64,000 nt of DNA from Crossaster papposus (GCA_037893245.1 JBAIAA010000516.1:62001-126000); one strand, 5' to 3'; counted from the stretch's first letter, positions 1 to 12,009 are shown. Numbers and translations are program-made. Notes: generated from the letters alone by a model not told the origin.

Positions 1-3
1 AAG

Positions 4-94
4 AAAGCATGCCCCGGGAAGGGGCTGGGTGTTAGGAGATAGAGGGGGGCCTCCAGAAATGGCAAAATTAGCAATTTGACCCGGGGCATGCTTT
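4..94. repeat. 15-bp inverted repeat bounding a 91-bp GC-rich segment of the monomer
   Basis: AAAGCATGCCCCGGG at 4-18 is the exact reverse complement of CCCGGGGCATGCTTT at 80-94, leaving a 61-bp loop. Each arm also carries two self-palindromes, GCATGC and CCCGGG. The structure recurs in most monomers. Variants break one arm without change in the other: GCCTGCC (e.g. 4,981-4,987), GCATTCC (2,196, 7,155, 9,344), GCATGTCC (22,899 region, 42,434 region), loss of one G in the right arm, or a GCAT insertion. The lack of compensation argues against strong selection for stem pairing. It could be a relic of a small terminal-inverted-repeat element from which the satellite arose, or just sequence able to fold back. 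Confidence 0.9.
16..49 (+). other. G-quadruplex-prone G-tract cluster (representative; once per monomer)
   Basis: Four G tracts lie on the plus strand: GGG (16-18), GGGG (21-24), GGG (27-29) and a run of six G (44-49), with loops of 2, 2 and 14 nt. The long third loop falls outside the strict 1-7 nt rule but within looser G4 definitions. The cluster is kept in nearly every unit, so the array would offer over 300 such motifs on one strand. Folding is an inference. Confidence 0.5.
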
Positions 95-124
95 GTTAGT
101 ATTTTATTTCGATTTTCTGAAAAT

Positions 125-136
125 GTTAACGTTAAC
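125..136. repeat. 12-bp palindrome with near-constant TAACGTTA core (representative)
   Basis: GTTAACGTTAAC is its own reverse complement. The inner TAACGTTA is present in almost all units, including those whose left flank differs (TTTTAACG, TTGTAACG, ACTTTAACG). Rare exceptions include TAACATTA (near 1,322, 28,802, 50,115, 50,712), TAAAGTTA (near 3,114, 7,873, 45,738), TAACCTTA (near 18,040 and 18,440) and TTACGTTA (near 7,475 and 55,995). Whether a protein binds it is unknown. Confidence 0.85.
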
Positions 137-3100
137 ACACGCGTTTCAAATTCGCCATAGGTTTGTGCACACAATCCCCGCCCACAAATAAGGGCATGAA
201 GGAAAGCATGCCCCGGGAAGGGGCTGGGTGTTAGGAGATAGAGGGGGGCCTCCAGAAATGGCCAAATTAGCAATTTGACCCGGGGCATGCTTTGTTAGTA
301 TTTTATTTCGATTTTCTGAAAATGTTAACGTTAACACACGCGTTTCAAATTCGCCATAGGTTTGTGCACACAATCCCCGCCCACAAATAAGGGCATGAAG
401 TAAAGCATGCCCCGGGAAGGGGCTGGGTGTTAGGAGATAGAGGGGGGCCTCCAGGAATGGCAAAATTTGCAATTTGACCCGGGGCATGCTTTGTTAGTAT
501 TTTATTTCGATTTTCTGAAAATGTTAACGTTAACACGCGCGTTTCAAATTCGCCATAGGTTTGTGCACACAATCCCCACCCACAAATAAGGGCATGAAGG
601 AAAGCATGCCCCGGGAAGGGGTTGGGTGTTAGGAGATAGAGGGGGGCCTCCAGGAATGGCAAAATTAGCAATTTGACCTGGGCATGCTTTGTTAGTATTT
701 TATTTCGATTTTCTGAAAATTGTAACGTTAACACACGCGTTTCAAATTCGCCATAGGTTTGTGCACACAATCCCCGCCCACAAATAAGGGCATGAAGGAA
801 AGCATGCCCCGGGAAGGGGCTGGGTGTTAGGAGATAGAGGGGGGCCTCCAGGAATGGCAAAATTAGCAATTTGACCCGGGGCATGCTTTGTTAGTATTTT
901 GTTTCGATTTTCTGAAAATTGTAACGTTAACACACGCGTTTCAAATTCGCCATAGGTTTGTGCACACAATCCCCGCCCACAAATAAGGGCATGAAGGAAA
1001 GCCTGCCCCGGGAAGGGGCTGGGTGTTAGGAGATAGAGGGGGGCCTCCAGGAATGGCAAAATTAGCAATTTGACCCGGGGCATGCTTTGTTAGTATTTTA
1101 TTTCGATTTTCTGAAAATGTTAACGTTAACACACGCGTTTCAAATTCGCCATAGGTTTGTGCACACAATCCCCGCCCACAAATAAGGGCATGAAGGAAAG
1201 CATGCCCCGGGAAGGGGCTGGGTGTTAGAAGATAGAGGGGGGGCCTCCAGGAATGGCAAAATTAGCAATTTGACCCGGGGCATGCTTTGTTAGTATTTTA
1301 TTTCGATTTTCTAAAAATTTTAACATTAACACACGCGTTTCAAATTCGCCATAGGTTTGTGCACACAATCCCCGCCCACAAATAAGGGCATGAAGGAAAG
1401 CATGCCCCGGGAAGGGGCTGGGTGTTAGGAGATAGAAGGGGGCCTCCAGGAATGGCAAAATTAGCAATTTGACCCGGGGCATGCTTTGTTAGTATTTTAT
1501 TTCGATTTTCTGAATATTTTAACGTTAACACACGCGTTTCAAATTCGCCATAGGTTTGTGCACACAATCCCCGCCCACAAATAAGGGCATGAAGGAAAGC
1601 ATGCCCCGGGAAGGGGCTGGGTGTTAGGAGATAGAGAGGGGCCTCCAGAAATGGCAAAATTAGCAATTTGACCCGGGGCATGCTTTGTTAGTATTTTATT
1701 TTGATTTTCTGAAAATGTTAACGTTAACACACGCGTTTCAAATTCGCCATAGGTTTGTGCACACAATCCCCGCCCACAAATAAGGGCATGAAGGAAAGCA
1801 TGCCCCGGGAAGGGGCTGGGTGTTAGGAGATAGAGGGCGGCCTCCAGGAATGGCAAAATTAGCAATTTGACCCGGGGCATGCTTTGTTAGTATTTTATTT
1901 CGATTTTCTGAAAATGTTAACGTTAACACACGCGTTTCAAATTCGCCATAGGTTTGTGCACACAATCCCCGCCCACAAATAAGGGCATGAAGGAAAGCAT
2001 GCCCCGGGAAGGGGCTGGGTGTTAGGAGATAGAGGGGGGCCTCCAGGAATGGCAAAATTAGCAATTTGACCCGGGGCATGCTCTGTTAGTATTTTATTTC
2101 GATTTTCTGAAAATGTTAACGTTAACACACGCGTTTCAAATTCGCCATAGGTTTGTGCATACACTCCCCGCCCACAAATAAGGGCATGAAGGAAAGCATT
2201 CCCCGGGAAGGGGCTGGGTGTTAGGAGATAGAGGGGGGCCTCCAGGAATGGCAAAATTAGCAATTTGACCCGGGGCATGCTTTGTTAGTATTTTATTTCG
2301 ATTTTCTGAAAATGTTAACGTTAACACACGCCTTTTCAAATTCGCCATAGGTTTGTGCACACAATCCCCGCCCACAAATAAGGGCATGAAGGAAAGCATG
2401 CCCCGGGAAGGAGTTGGGTGTTAGGAGATAGAGGGGGGCCTCCAGGAATGGCAAAATTAGCAATTTGACCCGGGGCATGCTTTGTTAGTATTTTATTTCG
2501 ATTTTCTGAACATTTTAACGTTAACACACGCGTTTCAAATTCGCCATAGGTTTGTGCACACAATCCCCGCCCACAAATAAGGGCATGAATGAAAGCATGC
2601 CCCGGGAAGGGGCTGGGTGTTAGGAGATAGAGGGGGGCCTCCAGAAATGGCAAAATTAGCAATTTGACCCGGGGCATGCTTTGTTAGTATTTTATTTCGA
2701 TTTTCTGAAAATGTTAACGTTAACACGCGCGTTTCAAATTCGCCATAGGTTTGTGCACACAATCCCCGCCCACAAATAAGGGCATGAAGGAAAGCATGCC
2801 CCGGGAAGGGGCTGGGTGTTAGGAGATAGAGGGGGGCCTCCAGGAATGGCAAAATTAGCAATTTGACCCGGGGCATGCTTTGTTAGTATTTTATTTCGAT
2901 TTTCTGAAAATTTTAACGTTAACACACGCGTTTCAAATTCGCCAAAGGTTTGTGCATACAATCCCCGCCCACAAATAAGGGCATGAAAGAAAGCATGCCC
3001 CGGGAAGGGGCTGGGTGTTAGGAGATAGAGGGGGGCCTCCAGGAATGGCAAAATTAGCAATTTGACCCGGGGCATGCTTTGTTGGTATTTCATTTCGATT

Positions 3101-3838
3101 TTCTGAAAATTTTAAAGTTAACACGCGCGTTTCAAATTCGCCAGAGGTTTGTGCACACAATCACCGCCCACAAATAAGGGCATGAAAGAAAGCATGCCCC
3201 GGGAAGGGGCTGGGTGTTAGGAGATAGAGGGGGGCCTCCAGAAATGGCAAAATTAGAAATTTGACCCGGGGCATGCTTTGTTAGTATTTTATTTCGATTT
3301 TCTGAAAATGTTAACGTTAACACGCGCGTTTCAAATTCGCCATAGGTTTGTGCACACAATCCCCGCCCACAAATAAGGGCATGAAGGAAAGCATGCCCCG
3401 GGAAGGGGCTGGGTGTTAGGAGATAGAGGGGGGCCTCCAGGAATGGCAAAATTTGCAATTTGACCCGGGGCATGCTTTGTTAGTATTTTATTTCGATTTT
3501 CTGAAAATGTTAACGTTAACACGCGCGTTTCAAATTCGCCATAGGTTTGTGCACACAATCCCCGCCCACAAATAAGGGCATGAAGGAAAGCATGCCCCGG
3601 GAAGGAGCTGGGTGTTAGGAGATAGAGGGGGGCCTCCAGGAATGGCAAAATTAGCAATTTGACCCGGGCATGCTTTGTTAGTATTTTATTTCGATTTTCT
3701 GAAAATTTTAACGTTAACACACGCGTTTCAAATTCGCCATAGGTTTGTGCACACAATCCCCGCCCACAAATAAGGGCATGAAGGAAAGCATGCCCCGGGA
3801 AGGGGCTGGGTGTTAGGAGATAGAGGGGGGCCTCCAGG

Positions 3839-6662
3839 AATGGCAAAATTAGCAATTTGACCCGGGGCATGCTTTGTTAGTATTTTGTTTCGATTTTCTG
3901 AAAATTGTAACGTTAACACACGCGTTTCAAATTCGCCATAGGTTTGTGCACACAATCCCCGCCCACAAATAAGGGCATGAAGGAAAGCCTGCCCCGGGAA
4001 GGGGCTGGGTGTTAGGAGATAGAGGGGGGCCTCCAGGAATGGCAAAATTAGCAATTTGACCCGGGGCATGCTTTGTTAGTATTTTATTTCGATTTTCTGA
4101 ATATTTTAACGTTAACACACGCGTTTCAAATTCGCCATAGGTTTGTGCACACAATCCCCGCCCACATATAAGGGCATAAAGGAAAGCATGCCCCGGGAAG
4201 GGGCTGGGTGTTAGGAGATAGAGGGGGGCCTCCAGAAATGGCAAAATTAGCAATTTGACCCGGGGCATGCTTTGTTAGTATTTTATTTCGATTTTCTGAA
4301 AATGTTAACGTTAACACACGCGTTTCAAATTCGCCATAGGTTTGTGCACACAATCCCCGCCCACAAATAAGGGCATGAAGGAAAGCATGCCCCGGGAAGG
4401 GGCTGGGTGTTAGGAGATAGAGGGGGGCCTCCAGGAATGGCAAAATTTGCAATTTGACCCGGGGCATGCTTTGTTAGTATTTTATTTCGATTTTCTGAAA
4501 ATGTTAACGTTAACACGCGCGTTTCAAATTCGCCATAGGTTTGTGCACACAATCCCCGCCCACAAATAAGGGCATGAAGGAAAGCATGCCCCGGGAAGGA
4601 GCTGGGTGTTAGGAGATAGAGGGGGGCCTCCAGGAATGGCAAAATTAGCAATTTGACCCGGGCATGCTTTGTTAGTATTTTATTTCGATTTTCTGAAAAT
4701 TGTAACGTTAACACACGCGTTTCAAATTCGCCATAGGTTTGTGCACACAATCCCCGCCCACAAATAAGGGCATGAAGGAAAGCATGCCCCGGGAAGGGGC
4801 TGGGTGTTAGGAGATAGAGGGGGGCCTCCAGGAATGGCAAAATTAGCAATTTGACCCGGGGCATGCTTTGTTAGTATTTTGTTTCGATTTTCTGAAAATT
4901 GTAACGTTAACACACGCGTTTCAAATTCGCCACAGGTTTGTGCACACAATCCCCGCCCACAAATAAGGGCATGAAGGAAAGCCTGCCCCGGGAAGGGGCT
5001 GGGTGTTAGGAGATAGAGGGGGGCCTCCAGGAATGGCAAAATTAGCAATTTGACCCGGGGCATGCTTTGTTAGTATTTTATTTCGATTTTCTGAATATTT
5101 TAACGTTAACACACGCGTTTCAAATTCGCCATAGGTTTGTGCACACAATCCCCGCCCACAAATAAGGGCATGAAGGAAAGCATGCCCCGGGAAGGGGCTG
5201 GGTGTTAGGAGATAGAGGGGGGCCTCCAGAAATGGCAAAATTAGCAATTTGACCCGGGGCATGCTTTGTTAGTATTTTGTTTCGATTTTCTGAAAATTGT
5301 AACGTTAACACACGCGTTTCAAATTCGCCATAGGTTTGTGCACACAATCCCCGCCCACAAATAAGGGCATGAAGGAAAGCCTGCCCCGGGAAGGGGCTGG
5401 GTGTTAGGAGATAGAGGGGGGCCTCCAGGAATGGCAAAATTAGCAATTTGACCCGGGGCATGCTTTGTTAGTATTTTATTTCGATTTTCTGAATATTTTA
5501 ACGTTAACACACGCGTTTCAAATTCGCCATAGGTTTGTGCACACAATCCCCGCCCACATATAAGGGCATAAAGGAAAGCATGCCCCGGGAAGGGGCTGGG
5601 TGTTAGGAGATAGAGGGGGGCCTCCAGAAATGGCAAAATTAGCAATTTGACCCGGGGCATGCTTTGTTAGTATTTTATTTCGATTTTCTGAAAATGTTAA
5701 CGTTAACACACGCGTTTCAAATTCGCCATAGGTTTGTGCACACAATCCCCGCCCACAAATAAGGGCATGAAGGAAAGCATGCCCCGGGAAGGGGCTGGGT
5801 GTTAGGAGATAGAGGGGGGCCTCCAGGAATGGCAAAATTTGCAATTTGACCCGGGGCATGCTTTGTTAGTATTTTATTTCGATTTTCTGAAAATGTTAAC
5901 GTTAACACGCGCGTTTCAAATTCGCCATAGGTTTGTGCACACAATCCCCGCCCACAAATAAGGGCATGAAGGAAAGCATGCCCCGGGAAGGAGCTGGGTG
6001 TTAGGAGATAGAGGGGGGCCTCCAGGAATGGCAAAATTAGCAATTTGACCCGGGCATGCTTTGTTAGTATTTTATTTCGATTTTCTGAAAATTGTAACGT
6101 TAACACACGCGTTTCAAATTCGCCATAGGTTTGTGCACACAATCCCCGCCCACAAATAAGGGCATGAAGGAAAGCATGCCCCGGGAAGGGGCTGGGTGTT
6201 AGGAGATAGAGGGGGGCCTCCAGGAATGGCAAAATTAGCAATTTGACCCGGGGCATGCTTTGTTAGTATTTTGTTTCGATTTTCTGAAAATTGTAACGTT
6301 AACACACGCGTTTCAAATTCGCCACAGGTTTGTGCACACAATCCCCGCCCACAAATAAGGGCATGAAGGAAAGCCTGCCCCGGGAAGGGGCTGGGTGTTA
6401 GGAGATAGAGGGGGGCCTCCAGGAATGGCAAAATTAGCAATTTGACCCGGGGCATGCTTTGTTAGTATTTTATTTCGATTTTCTGAATATTTTAACGTTA
6501 ACACACGCGTTTCAAATTCGCCATAGGTTTGTGCACACAATCCCCGCCCACAAATAAGGGCATGAAGGAAAGCATGCCCCGGGAAGGGGCTGGGTGTTAG
6601 GAGATAGAGGGGGGCCTCCAGAAATGGCAAAATTAGCAATTTGACCCGGGGCATGCTTTGTT
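3839..6662. repeat. 7-monomer tandem duplication, offset 1,392 bp
   Basis: Positions 3,839-5,230 and 5,231-6,662 share rare variants exactly 1,392 bp apart. Examples are CACATATAAGGGCATAAAGG at about 4,164 and 5,556, and GCCACAGG at 4,929 and 6,321. They share the same series of TTTTG-, GCCTGCC-, GGAGCTGGG- and one-G-short right-arm units. 1,392 equals six 199-bp units plus one 198-bp unit. The left limit is a G/A difference at 3,838 versus 5,230. The right limit is where TATTTTGTTT (5,270s) faces TATTTTATTT (6,660s). Unequal crossover is the likely origin. Confidence 0.9.
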
Positions 6663-7069
6663 AGTATTTTATTTCGATTTTCTGAAAATGTTAACGTTAA
6701 CACACGCGTTTCAAATTCGCCATAGGTTTGTGCACACAATCCCCGCCCACAAATAAGGGCATGAAGGAAAGCATGCCCCGGGAAGGGGCTGGGTGTTAGG
6801 AGATAGAGGGGGGCCTCCAGGAATGGCAAAATTAGCAATTTGACCCGGGGCATGCTTTGTTAGTATTTTATTTCGATTTTCTGAAAATGTTAACGTTAAC
6901 ACACGCGTTTCAAATTCGCCATAGGTTTGTGCACACAATCCCCGCCCACAAATAAGGGCATGAAGGAAAGCATGCCCCGGGAAGGGGCTGGGTGTTAGGA
7001 GATAGAGGGGGGCCTCCAGGAATGGCAAAATTAGCAATTTGACCCGGGGCATGCTCTGTTAGTATTTTA

Positions 7070-7155
7070 TTTCGATTTTCTGAAAATGTTAACGTTAACA
7101 CACGCGTTTCAATGTGCATACAATCCCCGCCCACAAATAAGGGCATGAAGGAAAG
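7070..7155. repeat. Short monomer (185 bp) with 14-bp internal deletion
   Basis: At 7,108-7,120 the sequence reads TTTCAATGTGCATAC where other units have TTTCAAATTCGCC followed by ATAGGTTTGTGC. This is a 14-bp loss, leaving 185 bp between left arms at 6,970 and 7,155. It is the only unit in the window with this deletion, and the otherwise similar unit 2,189 bp downstream is intact. Confidence 0.92.
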
Positions 7156-10100
7156 CATTCCCCGGGAAGGGGCTGGGTGTTAGGAGATAGAGGGGGGCCT
7201 CCAGGAATGGCAAAATTAGCAATTTGACCCGGGGCATGCTTTGTTAGTATTTTATTTCGATTTTCTGAAAATGTTAACGTTAACACACGCCTTTTCAAAT
7301 TCGCCATAGGTTTGTGCACACAATCCCCGCCCACAAATAAGGGCATGAAGGAAAGCATGCCCCGGGAAGGGGCTGGGTGTTAGGAGATAGAGGGGGGCCT
7401 CCAGGAATGGCAAAATTAGCAATTTGACCCGGGGCATGCTTTGTTAGTATTTTATTTCGATTTTCTGAACATTTTTACGTTAACACACGCGTTTCAAATT
7501 CGCCATAGGTTTGTGCACACAATCACCGCCCACAAATAAGGGCATGAAGGAAAGCATGCCCCGGGAAGGGGCTGGGTGTTAGGAGATAGAGGGGGGCCTC
7601 CAGAAATGGCAAAATTAGCAATTTGACCCGGGGCATGCTTTGTTAGTATTTTATTTCGATTTTCTGAAAATGTTAACGTTAACACGCGCGTTTCAAATTC
7701 GCCATAGGTTTGTGCACACAATCCCAGCCCACAAATAAGGGCATGAAGGAAAGCATGCCCCGGGAAGGGGCTGGGTGTTAGGAGATAGAGGGGGGCCTCC
7801 AGGAATGGCAAAATTAGCAATTTGACCCGGGGCATGCTTTGTTAGTATTTTATTTCGATTTTCTGAAAATTTTAAAGTTAACACGCGCGTTTCAAATTCG
7901 CCAGAGGTTTGTGCACACAATCACCGCCCACAAATAAGGGCATGAAAGAAAGCATGCCCCGGGAAGGGGCTGGGTGTTAGGAGATAGAGGGGGGCCTCTA
8001 GAAGTGGCAAAATTAGAAATTTGACCCGGGGCATGCTTTGTTAGTATTTTATTTCGATTTTCTGAAAATGTTAACGTTAACACACGCGTTTCAAATTCGC
8101 CATAGATTTGTGCACACAATCCCCGCCCACAAATAAGGGCATGAAGGAAAGCATGCCCCGGGAAGGGGCTGGGTGTTAGGAGATAGAGGGGGGCCTCCAG
8201 AAATGGCAAAATTAGCAATTTGACCCGGGGCATGCTTTGTTAGTATTTTATTTCGATTTTCTGAAAATTTTAACGTTAACACACGCGTTTCAAATTCGCC
8301 ATAGGTTTGTGCACACAATCCCCGCCCACAAATAAGGGCATGAAGGAAAGCATGCCCCGGGAAGGGGCTGGGTGTTAGGAGATAGAGGGGGGCCTCCAGG
8401 AATGGCAAAATTTGCAATTTGACCCGGGGCATGCTTTGTTAGTATTTTATTTCGATTTTCTGAAAATGTTAACGTTAACACGCGCGTTTCAAATTCGCCA
8501 TAGGTTTGTGCACACAATCCCCGCCCACAAATAAGGGCATGAAGGAAAGCATGCCCCGGGAAGGAGCTGGGTGTTAGGAGATAGAGGGGGGCCTCCAGGA
8601 ATGGCAAAATTAGCAATTTGACCCGGGCATGCTTTGTTAGTATTTTATTTCGATTTTCGGAAAATTGTAACGTTAACACACGCGTTTCAAATTCGCCATA
8701 GGTTTGTGCACACAATCCCCGCCCACAAATAAGGGCATGAAGGAAAGCATGCCCCGGGAAGGGGCTGGGTGTTAGTAGATAGAGGGGGGCCTCCAGGAAT
8801 GGCAAAATTAGCAATTTGACCCGGGGCATGCTTTGTTAGTATTTTGTTTCGATTTTCTGAAAATTGTAACGTTAACACACGCGTTTCAAATTCGCCATAG
8901 GTTTGTGCACACAATCCCCGCCCACAAATAAGGGCATGAAGGAAAGCCTGCCCCGGGAAGGGGCTGGGTGTTAGGAGATAGAGGGGGGCTTCCAGGAATG
9001 GCAAAATTAGCAATTTGACCCGGGGCATGCTTTGTTAGTATTTTATTTCGATTTTCTGAATATTTTAACGTTAACACACGCGTTTCAAATTCGCCATAGG
9101 TTTGTGCACACAATCCCCGCCCACAAATAAGGGCATGAAGGAAAGCATGCCCCGGGAAGGGGCTGGGTGTTAGGAGATAGAGGGGGGCCTCCAGAAATGG
9201 CAAAATTAGCAATTTGACCCGGGGCATGCTTTGTTAGTATTTTATTTCGATTTTCTGAAAATGTTAACGTTAACACACGCGTTTCAAATTCGCCATAGGT
9301 TTGTGCACACAATCCCCGCCCACAAATAAGGGCATGAAGGAAAGCATTCCCCGGGAAGGGGCTGGGTGTTAGGAGATAGAGGGGGGCCTCCAGGAATGGC
9401 AAAATTAGCAATTTGACCCGGGGCATGCTTTGTTAGTATTTTATTTCGATTTTCTGAAAATGTTAACGTTAACACACGCCTTTTCAAATTCGCCATAGGT
9501 TTGTGCACACAATCCCCGCCCACAAATAAGGGCATGAAGGAAAGCATGCCCCGGGAAGGGGCTGGGTGTTAGGAGATAGAGGGGGGCCTCCAGGAATGGC
9601 AAAATTAGCAATTTGACCCGGGGCATGCTTTGTTAGTATTTTATTTCGATTTTCTGAACATTTTAACGTTAACACACGCGTTTCAAATTTGCCATAGGTT
9701 TGTGCACACAATCCCCGCCCACAAATAAGGGCATGAAGGAAAGCATGCCCCGGGAAGGGGCTGGGTGTTAGGAGATAGAGGGGGGCCTCCAGAAATGGCA
9801 AAATTAGCAATTTGACCCGGGGCATGCTTTGTTAGTATTTTATTTCGATTTTCTGAAAATGTTAACGTTAACACGCGCGTTTCAAATTCGCCATAGGTTT
9901 GTGCACACAATCCCCGCCCACAAATAAGGGCATGAAGGAAAGCATGCCCCGGGAAGGGGCTGGGTGTTAGGAGATAGAGGGGGGCCTCCAGGAATGGCAA
10001 AATTAGCAATTTGACCCGGGGCATGCTTTGTTAGTATTTTATTTCGATTTTCTGAAAATGTTAACGTTAACACACGCGTTTCAAATTCGCCATAGGTTTG

Positions 10101-11447
10101 TGCATACAATCCCCGCCCACAAATAAGGGCATGAAGGAAAGCATGCCCCGGGAAGGGGCTGGGTGTTAGGAGATAGAGGGGGGCCTCCAGGAATGGCAAA
10201 ATTAGCAATTTGACCCGGGGCATGCTTTGTTAGTATTTTATTTCGATTTTCTGAACATTTTAACGTTAACACACGCGTTTCAAATTCGCCATAGGTTTGT
10301 GCACACAATCCCCGCCCACAAATAAGGGCATGAAGGAAAGCATGCCCCGGGAAGGGGCTGGGTGTTAGGAGATAGAGGGGGGCCTCCAGGAATGGCAAAA
10401 TTAGCAATTTGACCGGGGGCATGCTTTGTTAGTATTTTATTTCGATTTTCTGAAAATGTTAACGTTAACACACGCGTTTCAAATTCGCCATAGGTTTGTG
10501 CACACAATCCCCGCCCACAAATAAGGGCATGAAGGAAAGCATGCCCCGGGAAGGGGCTGTGTGTTAGGAGATAGAGGGGGGCCTCCAGGAATGGCAAAAT
10601 TTGCAATTTGACCCGGGGCATGCTTTGTTAGTATTTTATTTCGATTTTCTGAAAATGTTAACGTTAACACGCGCGTTTCAAATTCGCCATAGGTTTGTGC
10701 ACACAATCCCCGCCCACAAATAAGGGCATGAAGGAAAGCATGCCCCGGGAAGGAGCTGGGTGTTAGGAGATAGAGGGGGGCCTCCAGGAATGGCAAAATT
10801 AGCAATTTGACCCGGGCATGCTTTGTTAGTATTTTATTTCGATTTTCGGAAAATTGTAACGTTAACACACGCGTTTCAAATTCGCCATAGGTTTGTGCAC
10901 ACAATCCCCGCCCACAAATAAGGGCATGAAGGAAAGCATGCCCCGGGAAGGGGCTGGGTGTTAGTAGATAGAGGGGGGCCTCCAGGAATGGCAAAATTAG
11001 CAATTTGACCCGGGGCATGCTTTGTTAGTATTTTGTTTCGATTTTCTGAAAATTGTAACGTTAACACACGCGTTTCAAATTCGCCATAGGTTTGTGCACA
11101 CAATCCCCGCCCACAAATAAGGGCATGAAGGAAAGCCTGCCCCGGGAAGGGGCTTGGTGTTAGGAGATAGAGGGGGGCTTCCAGGAATGGCAAAATTAGC
11201 AATTTGACCCGGGGCATGCTTTGTTAGTATTTTATTTCGATTTTCTGAATATTTTAACGTTAACACACGCGTTTCAAATTCGCCATAGGTTTGTGCACAC
11301 AATCCCCGCCCACAAATAAGGGCATGAAGGAAAGCATGCCCCGGGAAGGGGCTGGGTGTTAGGAGATAGAGGGGGGCCTCCAGAAATGGCAAAATTAGCA
11401 ATTTGACCCGGGGCATGCTTTGTTAGTATTTTATTTCGATTTTCTGA
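7070..11447. repeat. 11-monomer tandem duplication, offset 2,189 bp, partly rediverged
   Basis: Rare markers recur 2,189 bp apart: GCATTCC at 7,155 and 9,344; CGCCTTTTCAAA at about 7,288 and 9,477; TTTTCGGAAAA at about 8,655 and 10,844; TTAGTAGATA at about 8,772 and 10,961; GGGCTTCC at about 8,987 and 11,176. Agreement is best over 8,272-9,258 versus 10,461-11,447, with differences at 10,560 and about 11,155. The middle monomers (about 7,690-8,270 versus 9,880-10,460) no longer match, which suggests later conversion or replacement. The first two markers also occur at 2,196 and about 2,329, 4,959 bp upstream, so the segment is older than this duplication. Confidence 0.85.
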
Positions 11448-12009
11448 ACATTTTAACGTTAACACACGCGTTTCAAATTCGCCATAGGTTTGTGCACACA
11501 ATCCCCGCCCACAAATAAGGGCATGAAGGAAAGCATGCCCCGGGAAGGGGCTGGGTGTTAGGAGATAGAGGGGGGCCTCCAGGAATGGCAAAATTAGCAA
11601 TTTGACCGGGGGCATGCTTTGTTAGTATTTTATTTCGATTTTCTGAAAATGTTAACGTTAACACACGCGTTTCAAATTCGCCATAGGTTTGTGCACACAA
11701 TCCCCGCCCACAAATAAGGGCATGAAGGAAAGCATGCCCCGGGAAGGGGCTGGGTGTTAGGAGATAGAGGGGGGCCTCCAGGAATGGCAAAATTAGCAAT
11801 TTGACCCGGGGCATGCTTTGTTAGTATTTTATTTCGATTTTCTGAACATTTTAACGTTAACACACGCGTTTCAAATTCGCCATAGGTTTGTGCACACAAT
11901 CCCCGCCCACAAATAAGGGCATGAAGGAAAGCATGCCCCGGGAAGGGGCTGGGTGTTAGGAGATAGAGGGGGGCCTCCAGGAATGGCAAAATTAGCAATG
12001 TGACCCGGG

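Larger units (their letters stand above)
4..202. repeat. Representative satellite monomer (199 bp)
   Basis: First complete unit, phased to begin at the left inverted-repeat arm. In order it holds: left arm (4-18); G-rich loop with tracts of 3, 4, 3 and 6 G (16-49) and CCTCC; an A-rich stretch and CAATTTGA (61-79); right arm (80-94); AT-rich segment (95-124) containing TATTTTATTTCGATTTTC; palindrome GTTAACGTTAAC (125-136); ACGCGT (138-143); TTCGCCATAGG; GTGCAC; ACAATCCCCGCCCAC; and AAATAAGGGCATGAAGG, leading into the next unit. Hand count gives 93 G/C of 199 (about 47%), with 53 G and 40 C. The choice of phase is arbitrary. Confidence 0.97.

Noticed and set aside
28-40. Telomere-like TTAGG within TGTTAGGAGAT
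   Set aside because: It occurs once per monomer as part of a longer unrelated string and is not itself tandemly repeated.
4-94. Active terminal-inverted-repeat transposon in each monomer
   Set aside because: The inverted repeat is part of the fixed 199-bp period, has no target-site duplication of its own, and no transposase is present. At most it is a relic.
4-94. Conserved structured RNA formed by the inverted-repeat stem
   Set aside because: Common left-arm variants (GCCTGCC, GCATTCC, GCATGTCC) and right-arm variants (one G lost, GCAT inserted) are not matched by compensating changes, so there is no covariation support.
95-124. TATA-like promoter in the AT-rich segment (TATTTTATTT)
   Set aside because: AT-rich composition alone explains it, and there is no downstream gene or other promoter element to support it.
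153-169. CENP-B-box-like TTCGCCATAGG stretch
   Set aside because: It matches the TTCG and central A of the box core, but the required CGGG part is absent (TTTG there). No other position fits better, so no centromere claim is made.
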